A stretch of 64,000 nucleotides of DNA, from assembly GCF_021922985.1 (NCBI RefSeq), contig NZ_CP040788.1, forward strand, positions 3,162,001 through 3,226,000. The letters run 5' to 3'. Below, piece after piece: positions 8,966-17,196 of this stretch. This stretch comes from Clavibacter michiganensis subsp. tessellarius (GTDB taxonomy: Bacteria > Actinomycetota > Actinomycetes > Actinomycetales > Microbacteriaceae). Below the pieces are notes generated by a model. The model was not told where the DNA came from. It saw only the letters and a program-made list of their open reading frames with translations, and did not search any database. The stretch's first letter is position 1; each line of letters starts with the position of its first letter. Both the position numbers and the translations under genes were made by a program.

Positions 8966-9427
8966 CTACTTCGCCTCGTACGCGCGGATCTCGTCGACCT
9001 TGTCGTTCGAGGCGCTCGCGGTGTCGAACTCGTACGTCAGCCACTCGCGCACGTTCCGGCGCGCGAGCTCCAGGCCCACGACGCGCTGGCCCATGCAGAG
9101 CACCTGCGCGTCGTTGGAGAGCACGCTGCGCTCCACCGAGTACGAGTCGTGCGCCGTGACGGCGCGGATCCCGGCGACCTTGTTCGCCGCGATCGCGACG
9201 CCGAGGCCCGTGCCGCACACGAGGACGGCCCGGTCGGCCTCGCCGCGCGCGATCATCTCCGCGGCCGTGGTCGCGACCGTCGGGTAGTTGGCGTGGCCGT
9301 CCGCGTCGACGCCCACGTCGACGACCGACGCCACGAGGTCGCTCGCCTCGAGGTCCGCCTTGATGGCCTCCTTGTGGTCGTAGCCCGCGTCGTCCGATCC
9401 AACGACGATCCGCCATGTCCTGCTCAT
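8966..9427 (-). CDS. RpiB/LacAB-family isomerase, probable D-erythrulose 4-phosphate isomerase (EryI type)
   Basis: This 153-residue protein has the RpiB hallmarks: [13 protein letters not shown] at residues 10-22, the catalytic Cys in [16 protein letters not shown], and [21 protein letters not shown], whose Ser-Val-Glu-Arg is where RpiB places phosphate-binding residues. Family members interconvert ribose 5-phosphate and ribulose 5-phosphate, or in erythritol clusters (EryI) D-erythrulose 4-phosphate and D-erythrose 4-phosphate. Sitting between a DhaK-DhaL kinase and a TIM homologue it most likely plays the EryI role and feeds the pentose phosphate pathway. The start is the ATG at 9427, preceded by a GAGGAGGAG ribosome site. 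Confidence 0.8.
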   Translation of the reverse strand: MSRTWRIVVGSDDAGYDHKEAIKADLEASDLVASVVDVGVDADGHANYPTVATTAAEMIARGEADRAVLVCGTGLGVAIAANKVAGIRAVTAHDSYSVERSVLSNDAQVLCMGQRVVGLELARRNVREWLTYEFDTASASNDKVDEIRAYEAK

Positions 9428-9501
9428 GCGCTCCTCCTCCTGGTGGTCCTGCTGTTGTCGGTGGTCCTGCTGCGGTGCCGGCGACGACCGGATCCGGCCG
9501 C

Positions 9502-11238
9502 TCAGCCGTCGGCGAGCACGCGGCGGACCGCGGCCGCGATCAGCGCGAGCGAGATCGCGCCGGGGTCCGGCGTGCCGACCGAGCGCTCGCCGTGGGAGCG
9601 CGCGCGGCCGATGCCGGGCCTCATCGCGGCCGTCGCGTCCGCCGCCTCCCGGGCCGCGGCGCTCGCGGCGGCCCACGCGTCGTCGAGCGCCGCGCCGGAT
9701 CCGACCCGCTCGGCGAGCGCGTCGGCGAACGGCACGAGCGCGTCGACCATGGTCTTGTCGCCGAGGGCCGCCTTGCCGTGGCCCATGACCGCGTCGCGGG
9801 CGGCGCCGATCCCGGCGCTCACCGCCTCCGCGGTCGCGGGGGCCTCGCCGTCGTCCTCGAGCGCGTCGCCGACGGCCCGGAGGATCAGTCCCCAGAGCGC
9901 GCCGGACGTGCCGCCGCCCTTGTCCGACCAGGCGTCGCCCGCGATCCGGAGCGCGGTGCGCGCGCCGGCGCCCGCCTCGACGGCCGCGGTCGCCCGGGCG
10001 GAGGCCGCGCGGGCCCCGCGGAGCATGCCGATGCCGTGGTCGCCGTCGCCCGCGACCGCGTCGAGGCGGCCGAGCTCGTCGGCGTGCTCCTCCACGGTGG
10101 CGCGCACGGCGTCGAGCGCGCCGGCGATCCGCGCGGCCGCCCGCCGCGACGCCGCGGACGCGTCCGGGATGGCGTCCTCCGCCTCGTCGGCCTCCCGCGC
10201 GTCCACCGTCTTGAGCGCGGATCCGTCGAACGCGCCGCTGCGGAACGCCGGGGTGTCGGCGGGCGCCGTCCACAGCCGCTCGAGCTCCTCGTCGAGCCAG
10301 AACAGGGTGAGGGAGGCGCCGGCCATGTCGAAGCTGGTGCAGAACTCGCCGACCTGCGGATCCACGAGCACGACGCCCGCCTCCTCCAGCAGGTCGGCGA
10401 CGCGCGTGTAGACGACGAAGAGCTCCTCGGTCTTCACCGAGCCGAGGCCGTTGAGCACGGGCACGACGCGGGCGCCGCGCACCTCCACGCCCTCCGGGAC
10501 CTCGGCCGCGGCGAGCAGGTGCTCGACGAACAGCTCGGCCAGGCCGTCGGCTGACGGGATGTCGGTCTCGTCGATGCCGGGCTCGCCGTGGATCCCGAGG
10601 CCGACCGCCATGCGCCCCTCGGGCACCGAGAACAGCGGCTCGTCGGCGCCGGGCAGCGTGCATCCGGTGAAGGCGACGCCCATGGACCGGGTGCGCGCGT
10701 TGGCGAGGCGGGCGACGCGCTCGGCGTCGTCGAGGTCGTAGCCCGCGGCGGCCGCGGCGCCCGCGGCCTTGAACACCGTGAGGTCGCCCGCGATGCCGCG
10801 GCGCTTGGCCTGCTCGTCGGGGGAGGCGCTGAAGATGTCGTCCGTCACGACGACCGTGCGGCAGTCGATCCCGTCACCACGCACGCGCTCCTGCGCCTCG
10901 TCGAAGTGCAGCACGTCGCCCGCGTAGTTGCCGTAGAGGAGGAGCGCGCCGCGGCCCTGCTCGCTGGAGCGGATCACCGACTCCACCTGGTGCGACGACG
11001 GCGACGCGAACAGGTTGCCCATCGCGGCGCCGTGCGCGAGGCCCGGGCCGACGAGGCCGCCGAACGCGGGGTAGTGCCCGGATCCGCCGCCGATGACCAC
11101 GGCCACCTCGGCCTCGGCCGAGCGCGTCGAGCGGGAGACGCCGCCGTGCACGCGGCGCACCCAGCGGCCGTTGGCGCGGACGAAGCCGTCCGTCATGTCG
11201 TCCGCGAACTCCGCGGGTTCGTTCCACAGTCGGGTCAT
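9502..11238 (-). CDS. Fused DhaK-DhaL kinase, probable erythrulose kinase
   Basis: A 578-residue single-chain Dak kinase. The N-terminal DhaK half has [12 protein letters not shown] (residues 50-61) and the substrate His in IHGEPGI near 220, which forms a hemiaminal with a ketose carbonyl. The C-terminal DhaL half (from about 370) has the ATP/metal motif [10 protein letters not shown] and the [11 protein letters not shown] loop. ATP-dependent fused forms phosphorylate dihydroxyacetone or, in tetritol and apionate pathways, D- or L-erythrulose. Linkage to EryH- and EryI-like isomerases points to erythrulose. It is the first gene of the - operon, 43 bp behind the palindrome at 11281. Confidence 0.82.
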   Translation of the reverse strand: MTRLWNEPAEFADDMTDGFVRANGRWVRRVHGGVSRSTRSAEAEVAVVIGGGSGHYPAFGGLVGPGLAHGAAMGNLFASPSSHQVESVIRSSEQGRGALLLYGNYAGDVLHFDEAQERVRGDGIDCRTVVVTDDIFSASPDEQAKRRGIAGDLTVFKAAGAAAAAGYDLDDAERVARLANARTRSMGVAFTGCTLPGADEPLFSVPEGRMAVGLGIHGEPGIDETDIPSADGLAELFVEHLLAAAEVPEGVEVRGARVVPVLNGLGSVKTEELFVVYTRVADLLEEAGVVLVDPQVGEFCTSFDMAGASLTLFWLDEELERLWTAPADTPAFRSGAFDGSALKTVDAREADEAEDAIPDASAASRRAAARIAGALDAVRATVEEHADELGRLDAVAGDGDHGIGMLRGARAASARATAAVEAGAGARTALRIAGDAWSDKGGGTSGALWGLILRAVGDALEDDGEAPATAEAVSAGIGAARDAVMGHGKAALGDKTMVDALVPFADALAERVGSGAALDDAWAAASAAAREAADATAAMRPGIGRARSHGERSVGTPDPGAISLALIAAAVRRVLADG

Positions 11239-11280
11239 CCGTGCAGTCCTCCTCGTCGAGCACGCGAACGTTCCGAGGAG

Positions 11281-11292
11281 ATCCTATAGGAT
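11281..11292. promoter_or_regulatory. ATCCTATAGGAT operator, copy 2
   Basis: A perfect 12-bp palindrome centred 48 bp before the kinase ATG, nearly the same distance as copy 1 has to its gene. In the direction of the kinase the context is ATATCCTATAGGATCT, a one-base variant of copy 1. TAGGAT again could be the -10 element. Confidence 0.7.
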
Positions 11293-11316
11293 ATTGGATC
11301 CGGCGAGGAGGGTGGA

Positions 11317-12021
11317 TCAGCCGCCCGACGTGCTCGTGCGCAGCGCCTCGGCCGCCACCTCGCGGAGGCGGCGCGAGGTCCGCCGGGCCTCGCCGCGCAG
11401 GACCGCGAAGGCCTCGTCGACGGAGATGCCCATCCGCTGCGCCACCGCGCCCTTCGCCTGCTCGATCACGACGCGGCTGTCGAGCGCGTGCTGCAGCTGG
11501 TCGCTGAGGAGCTGGCTGCGGTCGAGCGCGTGGTGCTGCAGCACGCTGAGGGTCGCGAGGTCGGCCAGCGTCTGGACGAGGGCCGCCTCCCGATCGCTGA
11601 GCGCGCCCGGCTCGGTGGAGAAGAGGCAGAGCGATCCGAGGGTGCGGCCGCGCAGCCGCATCGGCGTCGCGTGCACGGCGCGGAACCCGCGCGCCTCGGC
11701 GATGCGGGAGAAGCGCGGCCACTCCTCGAGGCGGTCGTCGAGGTCCGCGACCTCGACCGCCTCGCCGTGGCGCACGCAGTCGAGGCAGGGGCCCTCGTCG
11801 GTGCCGAGCTGCGCCTCCTCGACGTCGGCCGCGCGCTCGCTCGTCGAGGCGACGACGTGCAGCTGCCCTGCCGCGTCCGCGAGGACGATGCCGGCCTCCA
11901 CCGCAGAGGTGTGCCGGATGCTGGCGCTGACGAGGTCGGCCAGGGCATCCAGGATGTCGGACTCGGCGAGGCTGTCGGCCAGCGCGCGGAAGACGTCGTC
12001 GGGGTCGCTCACCCCGTCCAC
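11317..12021 (-). CDS. GAF-ANTAR domain regulator
   Basis: The 234-residue protein has a GAF sensor domain (about 25-160; GPCLDCVRHGEAVEV and LGSLCLFSTEPGALSDREA) and a C-terminal ANTAR domain (about 170-225; ALDSRVVIEQAKGAVAQRMG, followed by a VDEAFAVLRG helix). ANTAR domains bind paired hexaloop hairpins in nascent RNA and prevent termination, so this is a probable signal-controlled antiterminator. The start is GTG at 12021; no better start is visible. No histidine kinase or receiver domain is encoded beside it, and I did not find a convincing two-hairpin ANTAR target next to it. Confidence 0.88.
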   Translation of the reverse strand: MDGVSDPDDVFRALADSLAESDILDALADLVSASIRHTSAVEAGIVLADAAGQLHVVASTSERAADVEEAQLGTDEGPCLDCVRHGEAVEVADLDDRLEEWPRFSRIAEARGFRAVHATPMRLRGRTLGSLCLFSTEPGALSDREAALVQTLADLATLSVLQHHALDRSQLLSDQLQHALDSRVVIEQAKGAVAQRMGISVDEAFAVLRGEARRTSRRLREVAAEALRTSTSGG

Positions 12022-12060
12022 GTTAGGCCGGGAGCGCGGCGATGGGGAGGGGGCGATGCG

Positions 12061-12336
12061 TCACGACGCCTCGTCGCAGGCGGCGAGGATCGCGTTCGGA
12101 CCGGCGGAGGCCGCGTCGTCGTCCTCCTGCAGGCGCGCCGCGTCGAGGATCCGGACCGCCTCCGCCGCCGTGACGGTCCACGTGAGCGTGGCCGTGACGG
12201 TCGCCGTGTCCTCCGGGCCCACGCCCGTGCCCGTGAAGTCGACGCGCACGTCGCGGGTCTCGCGGCTGAGCACGTGCGCCTCGCCGACCTCGTCGAGGAT
12301 CCGGTCGTCGTCGTAGGGCAGGTTGGTGATGGCCAT
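12061..12336 (-). CDS. Small acidic protein of unknown function
   Basis: A 91-residue product that I do not recognise. It is acidic, has no membrane segment or signal peptide, contains a Thr/Val-rich central stretch (DTATVTATLTWTVT) suggestive of beta strands, and ends in an Ala/Asp-rich helix-like tail. The ATG at 12336 is preceded by a GAAGGG ribosome site. Codon use is typical of its neighbours. It lies 44 bp upstream of nothing transcriptionally obvious: the next - gene is the ANTAR protein, and the preceding - gene is the DUF7882-like protein, so all three could share a transcript. Confidence 0.6.
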   Translation of the reverse strand: MAITNLPYDDDRILDEVGEAHVLSRETRDVRVDFTGTGVGPEDTATVTATLTWTVTAAEAVRILDAARLQEDDDAASAGPNAILAACDEAS

Positions 12337-12380
12337 GGCGGCCCTTCCGATCGGGGTGCGGGTCTGCCGGACGCGGCGCG

Positions 12381-12704
12381 TCAGGAGGCGGGGGAGTGGT
12401 CCGGGGTCGGTCCGGGCTCGCGGACGAGGTGCAGGCCGGCGGACGTGTTCGCCGCGAGCATCATCGCCTCCACCCACGCCATGTTGATGGAGGGCGCGCG
12501 GCCTCCCAGGTAGACGAACTCCAACGGGATCTCGGGGGCGATCCAGACCGTGCGGCGGCCGTCGCCCTCGGAGGCCGGGTTCTTCCAGGAGAACGCGAAC
12601 GCCTCCTTCCGCCGGAGCTTGTTGAGGATCACGATCTGCAGGTGGGCGAGCGCGCGGTCGTCCATCTCGGTGCGGGTGTGGGAGTCGTAGACGAGGTGTC
12701 CCAT
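12381..12704 (-). CDS. DUF7882-like small protein
   Basis: The 107-residue protein begins MGHLVYDSHTRTEMDDRAL and contains AHLQIVILNKLRRKEAF, FSWKNP and GGRAPSINMAWVEAMM. I recognise this as the small protein family of Microbacteriaceae often mislabelled as an ATP-dependent DNA ligase and now DUF7882; no ligase motif (KxDG) is present. Function is unknown. A GAAGGAGAG ribosome site directly precedes the ATG, supporting the start. It is the first gene of a short - stretch leading to the ANTAR regulator. Confidence 0.75.
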   Translation of the reverse strand: MGHLVYDSHTRTEMDDRALAHLQIVILNKLRRKEAFAFSWKNPASEGDGRRTVWIAPEIPLEFVYLGGRAPSINMAWVEAMMLAANTSAGLHLVREPGPTPDHSPAS

Positions 12705-13206
12705 GTCCGGCTCTCCTTCGGGTGCGGAGCAGCGGGCCCGTCCCGCGTGCGCGCCGTCCGTGTGCCGGGCATCGGGCGGGAGCCGTCGGGACCGGGTGCG
12801 CGGCGAGCGCACGTGGAGCGGCTCGAAGGCGTGGATCGAGCCTAGCGACGCGCCGCGCGCGCGGCTGCATCCGGTTCGGGCCCGTGACTTCGCGCCGTCC
12901 GATCCGGGCGCCCGGGGAGTCCGGGACGACGCGGGGGCGGCGTCGTCCCGGACTCGGACCGCGGCGTCATCCGGGTACGCCGCGGGCCGGTGCGCGCGAC
13001 CGTCGGCCCTCCGAGGAGGGGCGGTCGCGTCCACCGATTCGGGTTCGTGCGGGTCCACGATCCTGATGCCGACGGTAGTGCGATGTCACGTGCTCCTGCC
13101 GGCTCCGACCTGACCCTTGACTCGCGGATTCCGGATCTGCTAGCTCGATCCGTCCGCTGCCGCCGGGCGACCCGGGGACCGGATGCGGCCTCGGCCGCGG
13201 TCGCGC
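12705..13206. other. 502-bp gene-free region
   Basis: No ORF here has support: the + frames that stay open are Arg-rich products of GC-rich DNA. It holds one strong hairpin (12918-12954). The part next to 12704 should carry the promoter of the DUF7882-like gene, but I see no clear -10/-35 pair. TTGACT at about 13117 with CTAGCT 17 bp on is a possible + promoter with no gene to serve. Confidence 0.5.
12918..12954 (-). terminator. 15-bp stem hairpin downstream of the GntR gene
   Basis: AGTCCGGGACGACGC pairs perfectly with GCGTCGTCCCGGACT around a 7-base loop. It lies about 250 bp past the end of the GntR gene at 13207 and 214 bp before the next - start, so it probably ends the GntR/transporter transcript. 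No U-tract is seen. Confidence 0.5.
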
Positions 13207-13968
13207 CTACCGGTCGACGAGCGTGATCTCGAACGCGTAGAGGTCCGGCCGGTAGCAGTGCTGGCCGTGCTCGACCGCGCGGCCCGAGCTGTCGAACGCC
13301 GTGCGCGACATGGTGAGCACGGCGCCGCCGCGGGGCAGGTCGAGCAGGCGGCCCTCGGAGGCGGTGGCCGCGCGGGCGCCGATGCGCTGCTTGGCGACGC
13401 GCATGATCACGCCGCGGCCGCGCAGCAGCTGGTACAGGCCGTGGGTGGCGAGCTCCGCGGGATCCAGGTCGATGAACGGCTCGGGGAGCACGTTGTCGAG
13501 GATCGCGAGCGGCACGCCGTCGGCCGTGCGCAGCCGCGTGAGGTGCAGCACGGGGCTGCCGACCGCGACGCCCAGCGCCTCCGCGACGCGCTCGTCGGCC
13601 TCGCCGCGCGAGGAGGACAGCAGCTGGGTGGCGGGCGCCTGGCCCTGCCGCTCGAGGTCCTCGTAGAGGCTCGTGAGCTCGACGTTGCGGGTGACGCGGC
13701 CGTGCACGACCTGCGTGCCGATGCCGCGGCGTCGGACGAGGAGGCCCTTGTCGACGAGGTCCTGGATGGCCCGGCGGATGGTCGGCCGCGAGAGCCCGAG
13801 CCGGGCCCCGAGCGCGATCTCGTTCTCGAGCCGGGCGCCCGCGGGGAGCGTGCCGTCGTGGATCGCCGTCTCCAGCAGGTTGGCCACCTGGTAGTAGAGG
13901 GGGACCGGACCCGCGCGGTCGAGCGCCAGGAACAGGTCGGGGGGCAGGATCTGCTCCGGTTGCGTCAT
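13207..13968 (-). CDS. GntR-family regulator with UTRA domain, probable inositol regulator
   Basis: The 253-residue protein has a GntR winged helix (about 20-90; NLLETAIHDGTLPAGARLENEIA and LSRPTIRRAIQDLVDKGLLVRRRGIGTQV) and a HutC-type UTRA ligand domain (GVPLAILDNVLPEPFIDLDP; TEFVSRTAFD-like VLTMSRTAFDSSGRAVEHGQ). UTRA regulators sense sugars or sugar phosphates. Its gene precedes the ABC importer on the opposite side of a short gap and lies between two groups of iol genes, so control of inositol uptake and use, like IolR of Corynebacterium, is likely. The ATG at 13968 has a GGGAGCGATCC leader, a modest ribosome site. Confidence 0.88.
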   Translation of the reverse strand: MTQPEQILPPDLFLALDRAGPVPLYYQVANLLETAIHDGTLPAGARLENEIALGARLGLSRPTIRRAIQDLVDKGLLVRRRGIGTQVVHGRVTRNVELTSLYEDLERQGQAPATQLLSSSRGEADERVAEALGVAVGSPVLHLTRLRTADGVPLAILDNVLPEPFIDLDPAELATHGLYQLLRGRGVIMRVAKQRIGARAATASEGRLLDLPRGGAVLTMSRTAFDSSGRAVEHGQHCYRPDLYAFEITLVDR

Positions 13969-14020
13969 CCGGATCGCTCCCTCGGTGTCAGGTCAACGCC
14001 TCATCCTGGCATGCGCCCGC

Positions 14021-14938
14021 TCAGGCGTCCGCCGGGGTCCGGCCCCCGTCCGGGTCGCCGTCGCGCGCCAGCTCGTGCGCCAGGGAGTCGAGCTCGGCGC
14101 CGCCGGCCATGAGGCTCGTGAGCTCGCCGAGCGTGATCTCGTCCTTCTCGAACGTGCCCAGGCTGGATCCGCGGTTGAGCAGCAGGAACCGGTCGCCCAC
14201 CGGGAACGCGTGGTGCGGGTTGTGCGTGATGAAGACCACGCCGAGCCCGCGGTCGCGCGACCGGGCGATGTAGCGGAGCACCACGCCCGACTGCTTGACG
14301 CCGAGGGCCGCGGTCGGCTCGTCGAGGATCAGCACCCGGGCGCCGAAGTGCACGGCCCGGGCGATGGCGACGCACTGGCGCTCGCCGCCCGACAGGGTGC
14401 CGATGGGCTGGTCGACGTCCCGGAGGTCGATGCCCATCTGCGCGAGCTGCTCGTGCGTGATCGCCTTCATGGCCGCCACGTCGAGACGGCGGAACGGCCC
14501 CTTCCCCTTCGTGATCTCGGAGCCGAGGAAGAAGTTCCGCCACACCGGCATGAGCGGCACGACCGCGAGGTCCTGGTAGACGGTCGCGATGCCGGCCTGC
14601 AGCGCCTGCCGCGGGGATCCGAGCACGACCGGCTCGCCGTCGAGGAGCATCGTGCCCTCGCTGGGGGTGTGCACGCCCGCGAGCATCTTGATGAAGGTCG
14701 ACTTGCCGGCGCCGTTGTCGCCGAGCACGCACGTGACCTGGCCGGCCGCGACGATCGTGGAGACGCCCGTGAGCGCGTTGACGGCGCCGTACGACTTGCC
14801 GATGTCGCGGACCTCGAGGATGGTCGTGCCGACGGGCGGCAGCGGGGGAGTCGGGCGTCCGCCGGCCTCCTCGGCGGCTCCGGGGACCGCGCCGGCGCGG
14901 GGCTCGGCGCCTGCCGTGGGGCTCGTCTCCGTCGTCAT
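14021..14938 (-). CDS. Sugar ABC importer, ATP-binding protein (single-domain, Frc-type)
   Basis: A 305-residue ATPase with Walker [10 protein letters not shown] near residue 70, signature [10 protein letters not shown], Walker [13 protein letters not shown] and the H-loop [10 protein letters not shown]. It has one nucleotide-binding domain, unlike the duplicated RbsA type, and resembles FrcA-like subunits that work as homodimers with a CUT2 permease. The N terminus carries a 30-residue Pro/Ala-rich extension. It overlaps the permease gene by four bases (ATGA). Energises import of the sugar bound by the 16072 lipoprotein, probably myo-inositol given the neighbours. Confidence 0.9.
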   Translation of the reverse strand: MTTETSPTAGAEPRAGAVPGAAEEAGGRPTPPLPPVGTTILEVRDIGKSYGAVNALTGVSTIVAAGQVTCVLGDNGAGKSTFIKMLAGVHTPSEGTMLLDGEPVVLGSPRQALQAGIATVYQDLAVVPLMPVWRNFFLGSEITKGKGPFRRLDVAAMKAITHEQLAQMGIDLRDVDQPIGTLSGGERQCVAIARAVHFGARVLILDEPTAALGVKQSGVVLRYIARSRDRGLGVVFITHNPHHAFPVGDRFLLLNRGSSLGTFEKDEITLGELTSLMAGGAELDSLAHELARDGDPDGGRTPADA

Positions 14939-15978
14939 CGTCCGCCTCCCGCCCGCGTGCGCACCAGGTTGTTCAGGAGCACGGCCGCGAGGAGCATCAC
15001 GCCGAGGATCGTGCGGAGCCAGTTCGTGTCCCACTGGGCGAACGTGATGCCCTGGAAGACCATGCCGTAGATGAGCGCGCCGAGCGCCGCGCCGATGGCC
15101 GAGCCGAAGCCGCCCGTGAGCAGGCACCCGCCGACGACCGCGCAGATGATGTAGATGAACTCCTGGCCGACGCCCGTGTTCGCCTGCACCGTGGAGGTGC
15201 GGAACAGCGAGATCATGCCGACGAGCCAGGCCGCGCCCGCCGTCCCCATGAAGAGGCCGACCTTGGTCTTGAGCACCGGGACGCCCACCTGGCGGGCGGA
15301 CTCCTTGGCGCCGCCGACCGCGAAGATCCAGTTGCCGGCGCGCGTGCGCAGCAGGATCCAGGTGGCGACCGCCGCGACGAGGAACCACCACAGCACCGAG
15401 ACGTAGAAGTTGCCGCCGCCGATCTCGAGCGACGAGCCGAAGATCGGCTGGATCTGCTCGTACGACGGCACCTTCGTCATGCCCTGGATCGCGACCTGGC
15501 CGGTGATCAGCTTGGTCACCGCGAGGTCGACGCCCGCGAGCGCGAAGAACGTGCCGAGCGTGACGATGAAGCTCGGCAGCCCCGTCTTCATGACGAGGAA
15601 GCCGTTGAGCGCGCCGATCGCGAGGGCCGCCGCGAGCGAGACGACGACCGCGACCCAGATGCTCAGGCCGTAGTGCGAGGTGAGGATGCCGACCACGAGG
15701 GCCGAGAACCCCGTCATGACGCCGGCGGAGAGGTCGAACTCGCCGCCGATCATGAGCATCGCGACGGCGACCGCCATGATCCCGAAGGTCGAGGCCGACT
15801 CGAGCCACACGCCCGCGCCGGCGAGGGTGAGGAACTGCGGCGTGTAGAGGGAGAAGAACACGAGCACGGCGAGGGCGGCGACGAGGGCGCCGATCTCGGG
15901 TCGGGCGAGGATCTTCCGGATGGGCCTGTCCTCGAGGCGCGGCCTCGTGGCGATCGTCACGATGTCCGTCGTGGTCAA
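14935..15978 (-). CDS. Sugar ABC importer, permease (CUT2/BPD_transp_2)
   Basis: The 347-residue membrane protein has about nine to ten hydrophobic segments, including [37 protein letters not shown] and a late GLNRL-region equivalent. The [11 protein letters not shown] and [15 protein letters not shown] stretches are typical of RbsC/FrcC permeases. Translation appears to start at TTG (15978) behind a good GAAGGAG site; I see no better ATG. It lies between the ATPase and binding-protein genes of one operon. Confidence 0.9.
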   Translation of the reverse strand: MTTTDIVTIATRPRLEDRPIRKILARPEIGALVAALAVLVFFSLYTPQFLTLAGAGVWLESASTFGIMAVAVAMLMIGGEFDLSAGVMTGFSALVVGILTSHYGLSIWVAVVVSLAAALAIGALNGFLVMKTGLPSFIVTLGTFFALAGVDLAVTKLITGQVAIQGMTKVPSYEQIQPIFGSSLEIGGGNFYVSVLWWFLVAAVATWILLRTRAGNWIFAVGGAKESARQVGVPVLKTKVGLFMGTAGAAWLVGMISLFRTSTVQANTGVGQEFIYIICAVVGGCLLTGGFGSAIGAALGALIYGMVFQGITFAQWDTNWLRTILGVMLLAAVLLNNLVRTRAGGGR

Positions 15979-16071
15979 CGCGTGCTCCTTCGGTGAGGGG
16001 TGCGGTGCGGGGGTGCGGGGGAGGGGCGGATGCGGCGGGCCGGACGCGTCGGGTGCGCCCGGCCCGGCCGC

Positions 16072-17049
16072 CTAGCGGGTGCCGTTCTTCGCGAACTCGG
16101 CGACCTGCGCCGCGTTGTCCTTCGTCACGAACGCGGGACCCGAGTACACGGGCTGGCCGCCGCCGATGACGTTGCCGTTCGTGGCGTAGAGGTCGAGCGC
16201 CGTGACGCCGAGGAAGCCCTGCACGTACGGCTGCTGGTCGACCGCGAAGAGGACCGAGCCGGACTCGACCGCGCTCACGACGTCCTCCGACAGGTCGAAC
16301 GTGCCGATCTGGGCCTTCGAGCCCGACTCGTCGACGGCGCCCACCGCGTCGATCGCGTACTGGCCGCCGAGCGTGAGCACGCCGTCGATGGACGGATCCG
16401 CCTGGAGCTTCGACTTGATGGTCGCCTTCACGTCGGCGTCGTTCGTGCCGTCCACCTGGAGGTTCGCCATCTGCCCGGGGAAGGCGCTCGCCGCGGACGC
16501 GCAGCGCTCCTCGAGGCCCACGTTGCCGGCCTCCTGGATCACGCAGAGCACGTTCGCGAGGCCCGCGTCGCCGAGCCGCTTGCCGACCGCCTCGCCCGCG
16601 ACCGTCTCGCTCTGGCCGACGTGCGTGAGGGCGCCGAACTCGGCCGAGCGCTCGATGCCGGAGTTGATCGTGACGACGGGGATGCCGGCGGCGACGGCCT
16701 TCTCGACGCTGTCCTTCACGCCGTCGGGGTTCGCCATGGACACGACGAGCCCGTCCACCTTCTGCGCGACGGCGTTGTCGATGAGCTGGGACTGCTTGGC
16801 GGGATCCGGGTCGGCGTTGTAGGTGATGGTCGCGCCGTCGTCCGCGCCCGCCTTCTCGGCGCCGGACTTGACGCGGTCCCAGAAGGCGTCGCCCGGGCCG
16901 GAGTGCGTGACGACCGCGAAGGTGAGGTCCCCGCCGCCGCTGCCGCCGCCCGCGGTGGGCGCGGGGTCCTGGCCGGTGCCCGCGCACGAGGTGAGGAGGA
17001 GGCCCGCCGCGACCGCGAGGCCGAGGGGGGCGAGGAATCGGTTCTTCAT
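16072..17049 (-). CDS. Sugar ABC importer, substrate-binding lipoprotein
   Basis: A 325-residue periplasmic-binding-protein-like lipoprotein (Peripla_BP_4). The signal peptide ends in a lipobox LLLTSC (Cys at about 24), followed by a Gly-rich linker. The mature part shows the two-lobe pattern with [17 protein letters not shown] and [10 protein letters not shown] in lobe 1 and [14 protein letters not shown] in lobe 2. It is anchored outside the membrane and delivers a cyclic sugar, probably inositol, to the permease. First gene of its operon, with an inverted repeat 86-105 bp upstream that is shared with the divergent Gfo/Idh gene. Confidence 0.9.
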   Translation of the reverse strand: MKNRFLAPLGLAVAAGLLLTSCAGTGQDPAPTAGGGSGGGDLTFAVVTHSGPGDAFWDRVKSGAEKAGADDGATITYNADPDPAKQSQLIDNAVAQKVDGLVVSMANPDGVKDSVEKAVAAGIPVVTINSGIERSAEFGALTHVGQSETVAGEAVGKRLGDAGLANVLCVIQEAGNVGLEERCASAASAFPGQMANLQVDGTNDADVKATIKSKLQADPSIDGVLTLGGQYAIDAVGAVDESGSKAQIGTFDLSEDVVSAVESGSVLFAVDQQPYVQGFLGVTALDLYATNGNVIGGGQPVYSGPAFVTKDNAAQVAEFAKNGTR

Positions 17050-17134
17050 CGAATGCTCCTTGTCGGGCGGACGCCCGGCGAGGCGGGGTCCTGGACGTCG
17101 TCGTCGGGGCGATCCTCGACCCGCGTGACGCCGT

Positions 17135-17154
17135 TTGTCAACACATGCTGACAA
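17135..17154. promoter_or_regulatory. TTGTCA-N8-TGACAA inverted repeat between divergent genes
   Basis: Two perfect 6-bp arms flank ACACATGC, and the spacer is itself partly symmetric (CAcATGc). It lies between the binding-protein gene (start 17049) and the Gfo/Idh gene (start 17197). In the - direction its TTGACA could be a -35 box with CGAGGAT 17 bp on. Likely operator of the UTRA GntR regulator. Confidence 0.55.
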
Positions 17155-17196
17155 GACGTACGCTCGGGAGCGCCCGCCATCGTCGTCAGGAGCCGC

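Noticed and set aside
12703..13113. Several + frames in the 502-bp gap
   Set aside because: Arg/Ser/Ala-rich, no start signals, interrupted by a 15-bp stem hairpin.
13117..13145. Promoter TTGACT-N17-CTAGCT
   Set aside because: Poor -10 match and no gene on that strand downstream; the next + gene starts at 17197.
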